This document shows, in pieces, positions 1 to 11,110 of a DNA stretch of 64,000 nt (within the stretch, counting starts at the first letter, position 1; each line of letters begins with the position of its first letter). The translations under genes were made by a program, and so were the position numbers. The notes beneath the pieces were generated by a model. That model was not told where the DNA came from. It saw only the letters and a list, made by a program, of their open reading frames with translations, and did not search any database. This stretch comes from Gnetum montanum (Eukaryota; Streptophyta; Gnetopsida; Gnetales; Gnetaceae): positions 138,748 to 202,747 of the forward strand of contig MNCI01006587.1 of assembly GCA_015680685.1 (NCBI GenBank), given 5' to 3'.

Positions 1-401
1 TCCACGTTACTAGGAGATAAGGGTAGAGAGATATTAACTAAGAAAGTAATAAATAATAATAAAAATTAAATAATTAAGCTAAGTGGATGTGGCAATGATG
101 AAGTAATCTCGATCTTTATTGCCGGTCATGTGCATGTCCAGGTACGCCACACTCGAATAAGGATGTTGTACAATTACAATCATCACACTACGGGAATGCA
201 CAGGGAGAAAGGGTTGAGAGGAAAAACTGACAAAAAGTTTCTACCTTAATACTAAAACTAGAAAACTTAACAAAAACCTTCTTACCAAATTTTCCTGCCT
301 CTTATTTATAGATGAGGAGACAGGCTGTGATATCGCATACATGATATCACGTACGTGATATCATGGGTGCAATATCATGGCCAACAATTCATGACTCATT
401 A
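1..401 (-). mobile_element. Partial LTR (gypsy, GATATC type) at left edge
   Basis: Read on the minus strand this is the U3-R part of an LTR of the same superfamily as those of G1-G3: it begins at 401 with a TGATGAG-like end (here TAATGAG), has a GATATC-rich U3, a TATAAATA box (plus positions 303-310) and an AATAAAGATCGAGATTAC polyadenylation-site block near 105-120. U5 lies off the window. It abuts the reverse transcriptase of G1 at 402, so it interrupts that frame; the expected target duplication (ACACT at 402-406) cannot be checked because the other end is outside. A perfect 26-bp palindrome sits in U3 at 340-365. Confidence 0.8.
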
Positions 402-1540
402 ACACTATTGCAAGGGACAACTACTATAGTTTTCTAGATGGATATAGTGGCTACAATCAAATCCAAATTGCTCTAAAAAACTAGGACAAAACAATATTTA
501 TAAATCATTAGTGGACTTTTTCATATAAAAAGATGTCTTTTGGTTTATGTAATAGTTCTGCAACCTTCTAGTACTTAGTCCTTAACATATTTCAGTAACA
601 AATTGGTAATTGTGTGGAAGTCTTCATGAATGACTTCTCCATCTATGGTGATGATTTTGAGTAAGATTTGGACCATCTTGACTAGGTATTAAAATGATGT
701 ATGGAAACAAACATATGAATTAATTGGTAGAAGACCCATTTGATGATTCAAGAAGGCATTATCGCGGGACACTAGGTTTTTGAAAAAGGTATTAAGGTGA
801 ATCCTAAGAAGGTAAGGGTCATTCAAGGAATCACCATACAACTTAAAATAGTCAAAGATGTGAGGTCATTCCTTAGACATATTGGTTGCTATAAGCATTT
901 CATTGGAAACTTCGCAAAAATCATCAAATTTCTTTTTGAGCTCACTAAAAAGGATGTAGCATTTGAATGGACCAAGGAATGTGAATAAGCGTTCTAGCAC
1001 TTGAAGTAGAAGCTCGTAGAAACACTAATCCTATATGCATCTGATTGGTCCAAACCCTTTTAAATCATGATAGATATATCCAATTATTCATTGGAAGTTA
1101 TGCTTACATAGTTGGATGATCAAGAACATCCATACTACATCCATTGTGCAAGTATTGTATGTGCACAACTCAATTACACCACAATAGGAAAGGAACTAAT
1201 GACGGTGGTGTACACTCCTAAAACATTAGGGCACTATGTGCTTGGATACCCCATTTTTGTCTACATTGATTATAGTGTATCTCATTTTCTCATGAACAAG
1301 TCAATAGTGAGCCTTCATATTATGCAATGATTGGTAATCTTATAGGAGTTTGATTTGACAATGGTGGATAAGAAGGGAATTGAGAACATGATTGCTAATT
1401 ATTTATCTCAGTCAACATGGGAAAATAAGGTTGATGAAGAGCCTTTATCTAATCAATTTTTAAATAAGCTTCTTTTTGCTAAGGCAATTAAATTTTTAGC
1501 ATCAAGGATCACAAAATTGTATGATAAATTCCTCTTCTAC
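402..1540 (+). pseudogene. pol: G1 reverse transcriptase (C-terminal part) and RNase H, degraded
   Basis: Mostly one reading frame with many in-frame stops. It opens inside the RT palm (YSFLDGYSGYNQI near 422-465), then a fingers motif with FGLC (about 540), the catalytic box EVFMNDFSIYG (about 617-649), where the first Asp of the DD pair has become Asn, the connection domain (RSFLRHIGCYKHFI near 865) and RNase H (about 1040-1330, ending near HFLMNK). Most stops stand where relatives have glutamine, i.e. CAG/CAA changed to TAG/TAA. The frame is cut at 401/402 by the left-edge LTR and at 1540 by G2, just before the integrase zinc-binding part. No function is possible; the assignment to Athila-like gypsy RT is by motif recognition. 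Confidence 0.88.
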
Positions 1541-2440
1541 TGATGAGCGATGAGGTACCCCTATGCCCAACCATATGAATCAAAAAGCATTTATGTGTGA
1601 TCTGGTTGAATTCTATGGACTTTGTCATTTCCAGTGCACTAGCCCTTTCGGAGGTGAATCTAGCCTTAAGGTCAATCCTTATCTTCTCAATTACACTTGT
1701 GATGTTCATTGGTATGGTTAGGTGTAACTAAGGTGTTCTATTTTTATCATTTTTAATGTTTTATAGATCGATGCTCAAATATGGATAAAAGTAATTTGAT
1801 TAACTAATCTAGATTAACTAACTTACTAGCATTTAACTAATCCTAACATAAGTATCCATTCCCACTTTCCGTACACATCCTGAACTCACATATCTAGTTT
1901 TGGGTGACCAAGCGCTATGCTACTAGCTGTACCAAGAAATACCACTACTGGGATTACCAAGCGAATATGTGTTAAGCTTGAAGCGGTTGTACTTATGTAT
2001 TTATTTTATCTAGCTTAATAACCTCATTAACCCAATGCCTAGAAAATATTTGAGAAATAATTGAGAATAATTAACATATAATTAAAAACATTGAATGCAT
2101 AAATAAAATAGCTAATTTATCTAAAGTGTTGTAGGGTTTATCAGAAAGCTCATCTTTATTATCACACACATTGTCATGCTCAAGTACAACAATGCTCGAA
2201 TAAAGATCTGTATACTCAATGACTCCTGCTACGAGCACTTAGGAGAAAAAATTCTAACTTTCAAATGGAAAAAAAATGTAAGAACTTTGCTACTACTAAA
2301 ATCTAGATTTCCATAAATGCAGTTGGTAGGTGTGTATTTATAGGCAACAGATAAACATTGCATCAATAGGGCCTCGTTGATGTAGGGTGAGATGCATGAA
2401 TGAGGCCTCATCGATGCATCCAACCAACGATGACTCATCA
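1541..2440 (-). repeat. G2 3' LTR
   Basis: 900 bp, TG...CA ends (TGATGAG at both outer edges in inverted sense). U3 near 2345-2440 holds tandem motifs built from GATGCATC and GAGGCCTC units, then a TATAAATA box (plus 2335-2342) and an AATAAAGAT block near 2145. It pairs with the split LTR at 13888-14521/19540-19804 and differs from it mostly by transitions. Confidence 0.92.
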
Positions 2441-2689
2441 TATCCCCACAATTGAATGAAAACTCGTCCTTGAGCTCTTTTATAAAATTGGAAAGGTATG
2501 GGATTATTGATTGACTTTTTTCAACAAAAAAACTGATTGACTTTAACTCACTAACTTTGACAAAAAATGGAGTGCCTAGGTGTATGGATCAACACATTAC
2601 AAAGATGGTGGTGTTTAGGACACAAAAGTGAACACAATGACACAACTCTTCAAAAATTGGACAACATATTCCTTGATGATGTGAAGCTT
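2441..2689 (-). other. G2 3' untranslated spacer and polypurine region
   Basis: The minus strand reads GTTTTCATTCA...TGTGGGGATA directly before the 3' LTR, at the same place as GTTTTCATTCAGTCATGGGATTA before the G3 3' LTR. The conserved position and G-rich end make it the likely plus-strand primer (PPT). Nothing else is seen here. Confidence 0.6.
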
Positions 2690-5524
2690 GTTGGAGAAGA
2701 TCAAACGATCCCAGGAAATGGTGGTTCTTGAGGCTCTAAGGAACCCTCACCAGAGTTTTTCTACTATTTTTGTGAATTCAAGTGGAAAGTAGAAAGCATC
2801 CAGTAGTGCTTTCATTTTCTCCTCCTTACTCCTAGGATCATGCATTGTCCAGATAGCTTCCCCAATGTGGGTTGGAATGGGCACATCCCAAGGACATGGG
2901 ATTGCTAGAAAAATCTCCTTGACATTGATGAAATATGTAGTGAACTATTTGCATTTAATGTCAAATGCTCACATTGTGTTCTTCAGCTCCTAGTAGTCAT
3001 TCATGCATCTAGCTAGGTTCTTAGTGATGGATCATTGATCTATGAATTACTCTTTGAGGACTTTGAGTTCAGCGTTAGCAATCTTAAGCTTTTGCTTGGT
3101 GTCCTTGTGGTGATTGAACTCAGCATCATATAGTAGATATGAGCTAGCCACTTGTTTCTCCAATTCTGACCATGGCCATCCAATTGTCAACATTACTAGG
3201 TTTGTGTAATAGAGATTGGCCAACTCCATATACTTTGTCATTTCTTCGATCTGCAACTCCTTCAAGCAGATATCCACTTTGTTGTAGGCATCAATCCCAT
3301 CAAGGATGGGCTACCACATCTCTCTTCCTTGCTAGAGTTGTTAAAGGGCTTCATTCACTTTTGTCTTTATCATTTGGATTTTTTTTTCATTAATTCCCTT
3401 TTTCAAACCAACCTAGTCCCTGTAGTGATTTTTCACTCTGTCAAATTTGAGAGCTTTGTTCTTTTAGGTGAAAAAATTGATGGCAAAATTTTGTCACAAG
3501 GTGCGTACCTCCTCCATTGACAAATTGCAGTTCTCTATAGCCAATTTCCTTAATTCAATATTTACCCTAGCAAGCTACTCTTGCAATTGATGAATGAACT
3601 CTTGCATTTGATCTCTTTGAGCATCAACATTTCGCAGGCGATGATTTTGGGCAATCAATGCTTCATTCTCTTGGTGCATCTAATCCAAGTCCTTTTTGAT
3701 TAAGTATGTTTCAGCTTTTTCCATGAACTATTTGAAGATGGCCATTACTACTTCCTCCTTAGCCTTTTGAAATCATTCTTGAAGCTATTTGATAGTTTCA
3801 TCTCTTTGCATTGCTAGGCTAAGAATTTCTTCTTCTGCAAGTCAGGCATAAACTTCAGCAACCTCCACGACCAAGCGTTGATTTTACTGTTGAGCCATTT
3901 CTAGTTGCCCCTCTAAAATGATGCATCTATCCCTTGCATTCAATAGCTTTGACTGGAATACAATGATGTTCTCCAAGAGGTCAAAGATGTCTAGAGTCAG
4001 TTGCTTGGTTCCTACCAATTGTTCTTATAACTATTCGTGTTGGGCTGCATTCAATTTTCTGTTGAGCATGCCTACAAATGTCAACACATCTTGGAGTGCA
4101 GATACATCTGGTATAGATGCCATAGGTGCATTTAGTGCTTCAGCTACATGATCAACTACCACTTCTACCGCTATCTCTTGCCCTTAATGCTACATCACAA
4201 AGATAGTTGCCTCTTCATTTTCCTCCAACCTCACCAAGAAAGTGGTAGCATTCCTAGAGATTTCTAGGAATAGATGGTATGTTGCTAATGACATCATCAC
4301 CTCTTGAGCATTAAGATCTAACCTCGAAGGCAACTACGTTCTTTGGGCAGAGAAAATAAGACCACCTCTTTCCATTTGGCTAACTATTTGAGCCACCTCA
4401 TTAAGGTGACTCATTACTGGTCGATACATAGATGGATCCATCCTAGTCATTCTTGCTTGTTACTCTTGTTTGCTCAAGAGTTGTTCTCAATTTGATGTAG
4501 ACACTCAAGGACTACGTGGCCTCTAGTGTTGTCTCCTAAGTGGATGGTGGTGCCAGTAGCTCCTTTTGTTGGGTGGTTGTTGGCATCTTATCCTTCATGA
4601 TTTTTGCTCATGAGGCCAATGGAGCATGCCTAAGAGTATCATTAAAATAGTGAGTAATGCCTAGCCTTTTCCAAAGTTTTCTAATAAGGCATGGAAAGGG
4701 CAAGGTCTTTCTTCCATGTTTATTCTCCTTGAAGCGCTTCTTAATCTCTAAATAAATTAGCTATGAAAGGTTAACAAGAAATTTCCCACTTAAACTGGCA
4801 CATGCTTAGGCAGAAAAAGCAGTCACCTTGCTTGGCCTCACTGTTGGATTGAGGTGATAGGCTACAATCCTGAAATAAATCCACTCCACTAGTGTGAGTG
4901 CACCATACTCCTTACAGTCCACCCCGTAGCATTAGTGGGTCCATTTCCTTTTTGCCTCATGATTACCTTTTGTTGATATTTTGTCCAACTGTGTTCCACT
5001 GTCTGGAAACCCCAATGCCTATGCAATAGCCTTCATCGAGTAGGACACTTGAATGTCCTTAATTTTTACAATAGACCCTGGCCTTCAGCTATTCCAGAAG
5101 AGATAGGTGTCTCCCATGTACCATTCTTCACTAGACATGATGATTGGCCACATAGGAGAGGCTTGCAACTATGTCTTAACATCCTCTAGATCTTTTTCCA
5201 AAAATGGCCCAAAGCTTATCTCTTGAGGAATTGATCTTTTGATTCTTGGGACTTGATGATGTCTATGTAGGCTTGAGTTAGAGTAACCTCAAGCCTTGGC
5301 ACAGGTCTAGGCACTTCTCCTCATTGGGATTGTTTGGTAGGCACTTCTTCCTCTAGAATCTATCAAACAAATTCCACTTCAGGTTCCTCATGAAGAGGTT
5401 TAGTTGCATGGGTCACCTCTTATTGTTCTTGGCCTTGTTCTTGCTAGCCCCTTCTAGCTCCAGGTCATTTCTCTCATGGTTGTGAGGGTTTTCCAACCTG
5501 CGAATGCTTTTGTTTAGGTGTCAT
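2690..5524 (-). pseudogene. G2 additional ORF (aORF): basic N-terminus, plant-transposon-protein-like middle, long coiled coil
   Basis: Starts at an ATG (5524) that directly follows a splice acceptor, and runs about 920 codons with many stops and a few frame changes. The N-terminus is Gln/Lys/Arg-rich, followed by an EVTHATKPLHEE block shared nearly word for word with the G1 copy. The middle corresponds to the region that in the G1 and G3 copies ends in an LIRKLCK motif, which resembles the 'putative plant transposon protein' domain of angiosperm retroelements. The last 500 or so residues are heptad-like and Glu/Gln/Lys-rich (for example ELEKQVASSYLLYDAEFNHHK near 3160). It sits where Athila elements carry an env-like ORF, but no signal peptide or membrane segment is visible. 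Function unknown. Confidence 0.75.
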
Positions 5525-5833
5525 CTATAATCACAGTAAGACCATGCATTAGTAATCATTGTGTAACCTTAAAACAATTAGGATATCTTAACTCTTGAGG
5601 GTAGTTACACTTGGCTAAGTTGTGATTATGGCTAATTTAATTAATGCAATTGTTAATTTTATTTATGCATTATCATTGATAAATTATTCCAGAGGTTGTT
5701 GGAAAGGTTAACTGTCAAAAGAGTTGATATTTTTATGTTGTTAAGGTTACTAACCATTGGGGGAAGTTAAAAAAAATTTCAAAAATTTCATCAGAAACCT
5801 TAAGGTTTTCAGCCCCCACAATAAAGATATTAC
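5525..5833 (-). other. Predicted leader intron before the G2 aORF
   Basis: On the minus strand a donor AAAG/GTAATATC (GT at 5833-5832) and an acceptor GTGATTATAG (AG at 5526-5525) bracket 309 AT-rich bases; the acceptor is immediately followed by the aORF ATG. G1 has the same acceptor (TTATAG then ATG at 43222) and a donor at the equivalent place. Splicing is inferred from the sequence only. Confidence 0.55.
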
Positions 5834-5980
5834 CTTTGGTAAGTGCAAGATCAAAAAATGGAGTGATTTGGACAAATGGTTTGAAAGTTATGGGCTTTGG
5901 AAGGTTTTGGGCTTTGAAAAATTGTAAAAATTTTCCATGTGTTATGAGAAAATTGTAAAAAATTCCAAAAGTGTCCGATG

Positions 5981-6028
5981 GTATATATAGTATTTTTGCA
6001 TTGTGTTGATGAGGCCTNGACGATGTTG
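5981..6028 (-). promoter_or_regulatory. G2 internal promoter-like module upstream of the aORF
   Basis: On the minus strand a TATA-like CTATATATAC (5990-5981) is preceded by CAACATCGTCNAGGCCTCATCAACAC (6028-6004 region), which closely matches the U3 motif of the G2 LTRs (ACATCAACAAGGCCTCATCGATG). A leader sharing CAAAGCCCAAAA..C with G1 follows. One unresolved base (N) lies inside the motif at 6018. Promoter activity is inferred. Confidence 0.5.
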
Positions 6029-6035
6029 AAGGTCA

Positions 6036-7689
6036 TAAATTTGAAAAAATGGAGAAAAACTGATTTAATGGATGAATGTAATGAAAGATTAAGGAGTACT
6101 AAGCGGTTTACACAATGAAAAATATGAAATATAGGATTGTAGCGATGTCAAAGGTAAGTAACCTTAACTAATCAAGTGAAAAGCTATGCAAGTGGGTCCT
6201 TCCCATAGCAAGATCATTCTCTTTTTGCCCTTTCATAACCTCAACTAAGGGGTCTATGGATCCCATAGTCAATTTAATGATCATGACAAGTTAAGGACCA
6301 ACCTGAAAGAATCCACTCAAGAATCCCAACACATCAGACTAAGACATAGAGCATAACATAGAACCCGATAGTGAGGTGAATTATGGTAGCTTGGGTGGAT
6401 GATAAAGAAGGTGAAATGAAGTTCCAAATTGAGGTCATAAGAAGTCCCTTGTGAAATTTGTGGTTAAAATGACTCGAGAAGTTCCATCCTCAGTCCAGAC
6501 CAAAACCATCCATTTTTAGTGACTTCGCATCATCACTCTATGACTAATCCACCCACTCGAGACATAAGAGTGCTTCCAAAAAATAACCACCATTCCACAA
6601 AGAGGAGAGAGATGAGTAGGAAGTGAGAGAGAAAGAGAAAGCACCTTAGTTAGAGGGAACCTTCAAGCATAGGTGCATGTGTTTCGAGTTTCATAACTAG
6701 TGCTCATAGCCCCTTTATTTGTCCAAGGGGTGTGCTTTGAATTACCATTTTTTTTTTGAAATGGAAACCACACCATGAAAGAACTTATTCGTGTCAAACA
6801 AGTGTGCTTTGAATTTTTGTAGTTTTTTATTTTTGAGAATGATGGGAACCACACCATGCAAGGACTTATTTTTGTCGAACAAGTGTGCTTTGAATTTCCT
6901 TAGTTTTTTTTTTTTTGAATGATGGGAACCACACCATGCAATGACGTTATTTTGACTTCCTTTAGTGGGTGGTACGGAATGGTAAGAAGTTTGCATAAAA
7001 AAAAACTCAAGCACCCAAGCAAGAAGAAGAGTACAAAGAGTATTGAGTCCCCTTGAAGTCACACCTTTTACAAACCTTTGGATCCTTTCTAATTCTAAAA
7101 CTAACTGGGTCACCGATCAATTAAAAGTTTCTTGTAATGGAAGGGACTTCAAATTCTCATAATAAGGAAAACCATAGAGTCCATTTGGATGGATGGATGG
7201 ATGATGTGAAATCACTACCTATTCTATGAAAAATAAACCATGTCAAAATCATTAGACATCAGAATTCAAAAATAGAAACTAGACATTGACAATCACACAT
7301 TAGGTACAAACCATCATTAGTAAACAGTAACAACAACATTGTGTCCTGTGATAATAAAGCAAATTTATTAGAAAAAATGAGAAAATATCATACTTAAACA
7401 AAAGGAAATAAAATAAAATAAAATATATAAGAAAGTGTAAAATAATCAAGAAAGTTAAAAGGTACTAAAGATGGTATAAAATTAGAAAAATTTCAAAAAT
7501 AGAAAAAATTGTAAACTAAAAAATTTGTAAAATCAACAATGTGAAAAACAAAAAGGTAGAAAAATTGAGAAACCATGATAATGGTTAGCACAGATGGCCA
7601 TCTCCACCATGACTAAATTAGAGGGAGGAGATTTAAAAAATAGAATGTGGTTGTCCATCTATTGAGGTGGTAGTTACACTAGCCAGTCT
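6036..7689 (-). other. G2 spacer between pol and internal promoter
   Basis: Non-coding. Just after pol (minus strand) comes a TTTAGTCATGGTGGAGA block near 7610-7630 followed by a T-rich stretch; the same block occurs at the same place in G1 (near 21107) and G3 (near 25293), so this is a conserved part of the family. It also holds a short GGAT microsatellite (7187-7203) and the tandem repeat listed separately. Confidence 0.7.
6730..6955 (-). repeat. Three diverged tandem copies of a 72-81 bp unit
   Basis: Units begin with GTGTGCTTTGAATT at 6730, 6802 and 6883 and each contains a poly-T tract and GGAACCACACCATG. They lie in the G2 spacer. The 123-residue open frame across them on the minus strand is a by-product of the repeat. 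Confidence 0.85.
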
Positions 7690-8950
7690 TCATTCTAGGA
7701 AAGGCTTGACTTGTTGGATATTGATCAAATTCTTTTTATTTAGGCTGTTAGGTTTGTAAATTACCATGGCCCTAGAGGAAAAGGTTTGATTAATTATATA
7801 AGGTCCTTCCCATAATGTTTGGAATTTTGTCTTTTGGGGTACATGTGTGGGGTTCTAGTAAAGAACCTTATCTTCGAGTTAAAGTTTTACTTTCCTGATT
7901 CTAAGATCATGAAATTGCTTATTGAATTCCTTGTTCACCTCATTTAAGGATAGGGCCACTAAGTGATTTTCATCTAGGATGTTCAGATTGATCAATCTTT
8001 CCTTCTGTGCTAAACTTAGTTCAAGGTTTAGATCACAAGCTGTTGAGAGTGTACAAAGCTTAGATTGAATTAGAAGTGTTAGAAGTTTCCTGTACACTAA
8101 CTCATAGGAAGAATATCCAATAGGAAGTTTCCAAGTTAAACGATAAGCCTAGAGAGCATCGTTAAGTTTTGTACTCCAGTCTTTCCTATATTTGCTAATG
8201 GTCCACATTAGTATTTTTGTAATCTCCTAGTTGGTTACCTCTACTTGACCATTGGCTTGGGGATGTTAAGGTGTTGTTAATTTATGTTCTACCCCTAAGC
8301 ATTGCATTAATTTTCTAAATGTGGCACCTGTGAAATGAATTCCATTATCAGAAATTAGGGAAAGCAGCATCCCAAACCTATTCACGATATTTTGTTGTAT
8401 AAATTTAATAGCAATGGATTATGTACAATCAATAACGACTACTACTTCTACCCATTTTGTGCAGTAGTAAACTACTGCTATAATATATGCTTTCCTATTA
8501 AACATGGGTGTGATGGGATCCATGAGCTCAATGCCCCATATGTTGAAAGGTTCCAGTGGTTGAATCCACTATTGAGGACCTTCCATGCGAGCGATCATCC
8601 CCTCATCATGTTGACAACATTCACAAGACTAAACAAACTGGTGGGGTATCCCTAAAGATTATGGACCAATAGTATCCTACCATTATGATTTTTATAGCCA
8701 TGCATCTTCCTACATAACGACCTCCGAGAACACGTAGTTGATCTTCGCCAAGGATACACCAATGGATTAGGCCATCAGCGCACACCTTGTAAAGGTGTCC
8801 ATTGATTTCCATGACTTATTTGACCCAATGAAGAAATTGTTTCTTTTTCCTAAAATCCAAGTCTTGTGGCATCTCTTAAGTGAGAAGATATGTGAGAATG
8901 CCATTATACCATGTTTCTTTTTTAGGCGTTTGTTCACTTATTGCTCTAGT
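7690..8950 (-). pseudogene. pol: G2 integrase
   Basis: Minus-strand remains of a retroviral-type integrase. The zinc-binding part is at about 8620-8812 (LYKVCADGLIHWC ... YYWSIIF); the catalytic core follows at about 8000-8560, with the first acidic position changed (GIELMDP, Glu instead of Asp), the second kept (LISDNGIHF) and the Glu kept (HPQANGQVEV). The C-terminal part (KLLTLLIQSKLCTLSTACDL, then LWEGPYI and a KPF end) closes pol near 7690. Several stops and frame changes make it inactive. The same C-terminal block is present in G1 near 20625-21020. Confidence 0.85.
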
Positions 8951-10500
8951 AAAGAGGAGTTCGTCTAGAAACTGATCAGAGAGAGGGCTCTCCTCCTCTT
9001 TGTTATCCCATCTTAAGGGAGAGAGATGGTTAACAACCACATTCTTGGTCCCTTTTCAATCTACCATAGTAAGATCGAATTCCTACAAGATCACAAGCCA
9101 CCGTATAAAACGAGGACTCACTGTTGTCTTATTCATAAAGAAGTGAATTGCACTGTGGTCCGTATGTACAAATACCTTATAACCTAGCACATAATGTCTA
9201 AAATTTTCTAACACATACACCACTACCATTAATTCTTTCTTTGTGGTGGTGTAACTCAATTATGCTCCCACAATGCTTCTAATTACATAGTGGATATAAT
9301 ATGGACATTTCTTATCATCCAGCTATGTGAGTACCACTCCCGAAGCATAGTTAGATGCATCTATCATGATATGAAATGGTTTGGACCAATCTAGTGCCTG
9401 TAGGATTAATGTTTTTATGAGTTTCTCCCTTAATTATTGGAATGTGTGTTCACATTCCTTGGTCCAAATTAAAGGTACATCCTTCTTTGTAAGTTCTGCA
9501 ATCTTGAAGAAATTCTCAATAAATCGTCAGTCGTAACCAGTGTCTCCAAGGAATGACCAAACATCTTTTACGATCTTTGGTTGGCATGTTATTCCTTGGA
9601 TGACGCTTATCTTTTCTAAGTCTACATCACTCACTTTCTACGAAATTTGATGCCCTAGTACTATGCATTCTTGGACCATGAGATGGCTCTTTTGCTAGTT
9701 GAGCCATAGGTTTTTCCCTACACATCTTTTTAGTACTTTCTCAAGTTGATCCAAGGCTTCCTCAAATGTAGCTCCATAGGTGGAGAAGTCATCCATGAAG
9801 ACTTCAACACCATTACCAATTTTTTGTAGAAAGATACTCAAGACCAAGCATTGAAATGTTGTAGGGGCATTACATAGGCCAAATGGCATCTTATAGTATG
9901 CAAAAGTCCCCCAGGGATTCATGACTGTTGTCTTGGCCTAGCCTTCTAGCATGATTTAGATTTGGTTATAGCCACTATAACCATCCAAGAAACTATAATA
10001 ATAATGCCCAGATATGGTATCTAACACTTGATCTACAAATGACAAAGGAAAGTGATCCTTAAATGTTGTCATATTTAATAGCCTAAAGTTGATGCAAACC
10101 CACCATTTGCCATCCTTCTTCAGTACTACGATGAGTGGGCTAACCCACTTACTATCTGCAATTGGATAGATGAACCCCACCTTGAGGAGTTTCTCTATCT
10201 CCTCCTTCAAGATTTTTTTTAATTTGGGGTTCAATTGCCTCTGCGGTTGCCTTCTAGGCTTCATGGCCAGGTTAGTGTAGATGCGATGTTGGCATATCCT
10301 TGGATCAATTCTTGTTAGCTTTAAATATGACCAAGCAAAGGCTGTTGACCATTTATCCACCACTTTCAATAACTTTTCTTTTTGTTCAGAAGAAAGTTTA
10401 GCATTAATGATGATCAATTTACCATTCTTCAAAAATGCATACTCCATACTGACCAGTAAAGTTTTTAGTTCTAAGGGCTTCTACTTGAAGTGATTAGGGA
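8951..10500 (-). pseudogene. pol: G2 reverse transcriptase and RNase H
   Basis: Two long open pieces remain: 10447-9956 (163 codons, including KWWVCINFRLLNMTTFKDHFPLSFVDQVLD and YSFLDGYSGYNQI) and 9922-9695 (WGTFAYYKMPFGLCNAP, then the catalytic EVFMDDFSTYG with both Asp intact). A TAG at a glutamine position separates them. RNase H follows at about 9100-9420 (WSKPFHIMIDASNYASGVVL ... ELMVVVYVLE) with stops. This is the best-kept pol of the gypsy elements here and places the family firmly in the Athila/Tat branch, whose RT reads FMDDFS rather than the FLDDIL of chromoviruses. Confidence 0.9.
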
Positions 10501-10816
10501 TCTCCAACTCTCCCCAATAGGTATCATCATCTTCATTAGAGAGTTGAGAATGAACTTATTTAATTTTGTTCATGCCTTTAACATATGCACACGTTAGACT
10601 CTCAACTGGCTCCATGCATATTATGTTTCTATCTGAATCAACTATCAGCCACTGGGTGCCCTCTTGCTTTGTGGTTGCAGCGTATAGACACCGTTGAATA
10701 TTAATTTCTTGTGCACACTGATTACATGCCTTAATATATGTGCTCTTTATGGACCACATCTTTTGCATGTAATTACATCCATAATCACTATACATGATGC
10801 ATGGAATACACTTCTT

Positions 10817-11110
10817 CTATATTTTTCCCAGCTCATTTTCCTTGGATATTTCTAAGGATAGATACCTTATTCCCATTCGCGCATTGACCCTGCTTAACCA
10901 AGCCCTTTGCATAATCATGGGGAAGTCACTTTTGTAATTGTCCACCTTGATTACTACAAAATTAGTAGGATAGGACCACCCATAGACTATGGTCATAATG
11001 TCCTCTACTAATTCCAAAAGGATAGTAATCTATTGATCTACTAATTCTAAATGGATGTTGCTCTTCTTAAGAGGTGGTAGGTTCCAAGTCTTGTACATAT
11101 CATGGGAGAT
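10817..11110 (-). pseudogene. pol: G2 protease, C-terminal part
   Basis: The open piece 11017-10817 reads GWSYPTNFVVIKVD...FPMIMQRAWLSRVNARMG, the typical end of a plant gypsy aspartic protease (usually LGRPWL). The catalytic DSG-like box should lie upstream but is not readable after frame changes. It sits between gag and RT as expected. Confidence 0.7.

Noticed and set aside
6742-7113. 123-codon minus-strand frame
   Set aside because: It is produced by the 72-81 bp tandem repeat and has no homologous frame in G1 or G3.
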